A stretch of 64,000 bases of DNA, taken from Methylobacterium terricola. Its GTDB lineage: Bacteria > Pseudomonadota > Alphaproteobacteria > Rhizobiales > Beijerinckiaceae. The notes under the pieces are model-generated. The model ran no database searches. It had not been told where the DNA came from and saw only the letters and a program-made list of their open reading frames with translations. The stretch is taken from the NCBI RefSeq assembly GCF_006151805.1, contig NZ_VDDA01000010.1:62001-126000 (forward strand). Reading direction: 5' to 3'. Positions 61,767 to 64,000 of the stretch are shown one piece after another (the stretch's first letter is position 1; each line of letters starts with the position of its first letter). The position numbers and the translations under genes were made by a program.

Positions 61767-62098
61767 CCCTCCTCATCGGCGCCGGCTTGAGCTTCCTCGG
61801 GCTCGCGGCCCTGTGCCTGAGCATGGGCCGGCACCATCAGGCCCTGTGGCCGGTGCCGCCGGAAAGCCGGCGCGTCCTCGGGCTTCGGGTCGCCGGCTGG
61901 ACGCTGATCGGCCTGTCGCTCGCCGCCGCGATCCGCCTCGACGGCTGGAATTTCGGCCCGGTCGACTGGCTCGGCTCGCTGACCGGGGCGGGTCTTCTGC
62001 TGATCGTCGTCCAGTCGTACCGGCCGCGGGTCCTGCTCTGGCTGGTCCCGGTCGCGGCGGCGATCACCGCCGTGGCGGCGCTGGGGGCGCTGGCCTGA
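61763..62098 (+). CDS. DUF3325 membrane protein
   Basis: 111 residues with three to four helices (LLIGAGLSFLGLAALCLSMG, RVAGWTLIGLSLAAAIRL, LTGAGLLLIVVQSYRPRVLL, LVPVAAAITAVAALGALA). It fits DUF3325, which closes the TonB receptor, DUF3649, PepSY operon in many proteobacteria. Its exact role is unknown. Confidence 0.8.
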   Translation: MTLLIGAGLSFLGLAALCLSMGRHHQALWPVPPESRRVLGLRVAGWTLIGLSLAAAIRLDGWNFGPVDWLGSLTGAGLLLIVVQSYRPRVLLWLVPVAAAITAVAALGALA

Positions 62099-62150
62099 GG
62101 CTGAATCCTGCATGGGGGAGACTGTCCCCGGCTGCATCGACAGCCTCCGG

Positions 62151-62284
62151 GTCATCCCGGCTGCGCACGGCGGAGCGCCGGATCCGGAACTGCAGGAGCC
62201 CAGGGTGACGCGGAACGCTGTGCGCCTCGCTTTGAACCCTCAGCGATCCTGAATTCCGGACCCGCTGCGCAGCCCCGGAATGAC
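62151..62284. repeat. Interspersed repeat with inverted ends
   Basis: The left end GTCATCCCGGCTGCGCA and the right end CTGCGCAGCCCCGGAATGAC are complementary except for small gaps. Inside are CCGGATCC and CCGGAC blocks. It is a full-length copy of the 'gtcattccgg ... tgcgcag' repeat common between genes in Rhizobiales, and may help end transcription. The spacer 62099-62361 has no gene. Confidence 0.65.
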
Positions 62285-62361
62285 GGAGGAGGCCGTCGCT
62301 TCGAAAGGTGTCGCTTCGGTCGGCGCCGTTTCAGGAGGCCTGAAACCCCGCCGCCCCCCTC

Positions 62362-63159
62362 TCACGCCCGCCGCGACGCCTCCCCCAGCCGCCGCAGGTC
62401 GGCCACCACGGCGGGCGTGCCGGAATAGAGCAGGCCGCCGGTCAGCATGTCGTCGGAGCCGAGGTAGTCGGCGACGCCGCCGGCCTCGCGCACCAGCAGC
62501 AGGCCGGCATAGCAGTCCCAGGCGTTGAGGCCGGGATCGTAGTAACCGGCGAGACGGCCTGCGGCGACATAGGCCAGCATCAGGGCGCCCGAGCCGTTGC
62601 GGAACAGCACGCCGCCTTCGCGATAGAGCCCGTGCACGAAGGCAGCGGCCTCCGCGGCCGGGGTCTTCTGCGTGGCGCCGAAGCCGATATTGGCCGAGCT
62701 GAGCGACGTCGCGGGATCGATGCGCAGCGGCCGACCGTTCAGGGTCGCGCCGTGGCCGGCGAGCGCCGCGTAAGTCTCGCGCAGGACCGGCGCCTCGATC
62801 ACGCCGGCGACCAGCCCCTCGGGGCCGCGCACGCCGATCGACACGCACCAGTTCGGCTGGCCGTTGAGGAACGGGCTGGTGCCGTCGATCGGATCGACGA
62901 CCCAGACGTAGCCCGACCGGCTCGGGACCGGATCGTGCTCCTCGCCGATCACGCCATCCTCGGGAAACGCCTCCGCGATGCGGGCGCGGATCAGCAACTC
63001 GACCTCGCGGTCGGCCTGGGAGACGAGGTCCTGGGCGCCGCTCTTCTGCTCGATCACCAGGTCGTCGCGGGCGTTGAAGAAGCCGAGCGCGGTTTCGCCG
63101 GCGGCGCGGGCGATGGCGAGGGCGGCGTCGTAGCGCGCGCGGGCGGGATCGGTGGTCAT
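62362..63159 (-). CDS. Inositol monophosphatase family protein
   Basis: 265 residues. The metal-binding motifs of the family are present: GEEHDP near 73-77, WVVDPIDGTSPFLNG near 87-100, and NAWDCYAGLLLVREAGG near 210-225. It dephosphorylates a small phosphoester using Mg2+; it could act on inositol phosphate, histidinol phosphate or 3'-phosphoadenosine phosphate. The context (a DHDPS-type gene 50 nt upstream) does not decide between these. Confidence 0.88.
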   Translation of the reverse strand: MTTDPARARYDAALAIARAAGETALGFFNARDDLVIEQKSGAQDLVSQADREVELLIRARIAEAFPEDGVIGEEHDPVPSRSGYVWVVDPIDGTSPFLNGQPNWCVSIGVRGPEGLVAGVIEAPVLRETYAALAGHGATLNGRPLRIDPATSLSSANIGFGATQKTPAAEAAAFVHGLYREGGVLFRNGSGALMLAYVAAGRLAGYYDPGLNAWDCYAGLLLVREAGGVADYLGSDDMLTGGLLYSGTPAVVADLRRLGEASRRA

Positions 63160-63209
63160 GATCGGTCCTTCGACGGGATGGATGCGGCCGTCCTACACGG
63201 CCGTGTGTC

Positions 63210-64000
63210 TCAGAGATGCGACGGCGTGCCGGTCACGGAAGCGAGCGCCGCCGCGATCGCGGCCCTGGCCTCTTGCGAGGCCGGGCTCTGCGGCGGCACC
63301 GGATCGCCGACGGCGTAGCCCTGGAGGCCGAGCGCCGCCTTGACGCAGGCCGCGAGGTTGTAGCGGGCGAAGACCTCGTTGAAGGCCCAGACCCGCTTCT
63401 GCAAGGCCGCCGCCTCCGGCCAGTTCCCCTCGCGGCAGAGGCGGTAGAGCGCCAGGCATTCCCGCGGGATGACGCAGGCCGGACCGGCGAACCAGCCCTT
63501 GCCGCCGAGCATCATCACGCTCGCGGCGATGTGCGAGGAGGCGGCGAACACGTCGAGATCGTCGCCGACGCGGTTCATGATCGAGAGCAGGCGCCCGGTA
63601 TTGGTCGAGGCGTCCTTGATGCCGACGATGGTCGGGTGGCGGGCAAGGCGCGCGATCGAGGCGACCGAGAGGTCGGCACGCTGGAAGTTCGGGTTGGTGT
63701 AGAGGATGATCGGCAGGTCGGTGGCATCCGCGACGCTCAGGAAGTAGCGCTCGACCTCCGTCTCGGTGAGCGGGAAATAGGCGTCGAGGATCAGCACGAT
63801 CCCGTCCGCCCCCGCCGCCCGGCAGGCCTTCGCCTGCGCGACCGCGCCGCGGATCGACGTCGAGGCGACGCCGGGCAACACCGGCACCCGGCCGCCCGCG
63901 GCGGTCACCACCGCCGCAACGGTGTCACGCTTCTGCGCCTCGTCGAGATAGGCGAACTCGCCGGTCGAGCCGAGCGGCGTCAGACCGTGCACGCCCGCCG
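63210..64000 (-). CDS. Dihydrodipicolinate synthase family protein (5' end beyond the window)
   Basis: About 262 residues are visible; the N terminus lies off the right edge. It has the DapA-like fold: GLTPLGSTGEFAYLD, the motif LPIILYTNP with the conserved Tyr, and the Schiff-base lysine in VGIKDAST. The family includes DapA, N-acetylneuraminate lyase and other pyruvate-aldol enzymes. A second aldol activity cannot be excluded. It is followed by the inositol-monophosphatase-family gene, probably in one transcript. Confidence 0.88.
   Translation of the reverse strand, partial: AGVHGLTPLGSTGEFAYLDEAQKRDTVAAVVTAAGGRVPVLPGVASTSIRGAVAQAKACRAAGADGIVLILDAYFPLTETEVERYFLSVADATDLPIILYTNPNFQRADLSVASIARLARHPTIVGIKDASTNTGRLLSIMNRVGDDLDVFAASSHIAASVMMLGGKGWFAGPACVIPRECLALYRLCREGNWPEAAALQKRVWAFNEVFARYNLAACVKAALGLQGYAVGDPVPPQSPASQEARAAIAAALASVTGTPSHL

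Overview
The window is about 70% G+C with almost no codons of low G+C content, dense operons and many start/stop overlaps. It contains alphaproteobacterial hallmarks: a SuhB/MmgR-type small RNA, a PepSY/DUF3649/DUF3325 iron operon, a liv/hydantoinase/UPF0280/DUF1185 catabolic cluster, and interspersed repeats of the 'gtcatcccgg ... ggatcc' kind. This fits a Hyphomicrobiales (Rhizobiales) chromosome, most likely Methylobacterium or a relative. The genus is inferred from gene content only. No tRNA, rRNA, CRISPR array, integrase or transposase was seen.

Layout. 0.1-5 kb: a histidine phosphatase and a Pls/PosA-type nonribosomal peptide synthetase. 5-12 kb: a LuxR-type regulator, an AT-rich promoter block, an outer-membrane barrel with a small secreted partner, and then single genes (DUF3775, EI24 membrane protein, NDH-2-like flavoprotein). 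A DUF2306 gene faces a TetR regulator across a clear palindromic operator. 12-18 kb: a five-gene peptide ABC importer behind a sigma-54 promoter. 18-24.4 kb: a thioredoxin-like ferredoxin, an HpnL-like membrane protein, an ankyrin protein, an MHYT-GGDEF-EAL protein and phosphoglucomutase. 24.7-29.8 kb: a tightly overlapping three-gene operon, DUF559/Vsr-like nuclease, double winged-helix protein, and a double ATPase (AAA plus HerA/FtsK-like). This is the best candidate here for an undescribed DNA-processing or defence system. 29.9-32.7 kb: two tandem paralogous PAS-HTH regulators and small ORFs. 32.8-45 kb: a branched-chain-type ABC importer with fused LivHM permease and, across a MITE-like insert, HyuA, HyuB, a 6-hydroxynicotinate-reductase-like Fe-S protein, MarR, UPF0280 and DUF1185. 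Both halves carry the same palindromic operator, so they look like one regulon for uptake and ring opening of a cyclic amide or N-heterocycle. 45-51 kb: a diguanylate cyclase and a PaoABC-type molybdenum aldehyde oxidoreductase preceded by a threonine-rich mini-ORF. 51-54.6 kb: MFS and AEC transporters and two small unknown genes. 54.7 kb: the SuhB/MmgR-type sRNA. 55-62 kb: PoxB and a TonB/PepSY iron-uptake operon. 62-64 kb: an inositol-monophosphatase-family enzyme and a dihydrodipicolinate-synthase-family enzyme cut by the right edge.

Most of the window is ordinary metabolism and transport with good local regulatory signals. The unusual parts are the nuclease/wHTH/HerA operon, the shared operator, the Thr-rich leader, the PosA-type synthetase and several repeat structures.
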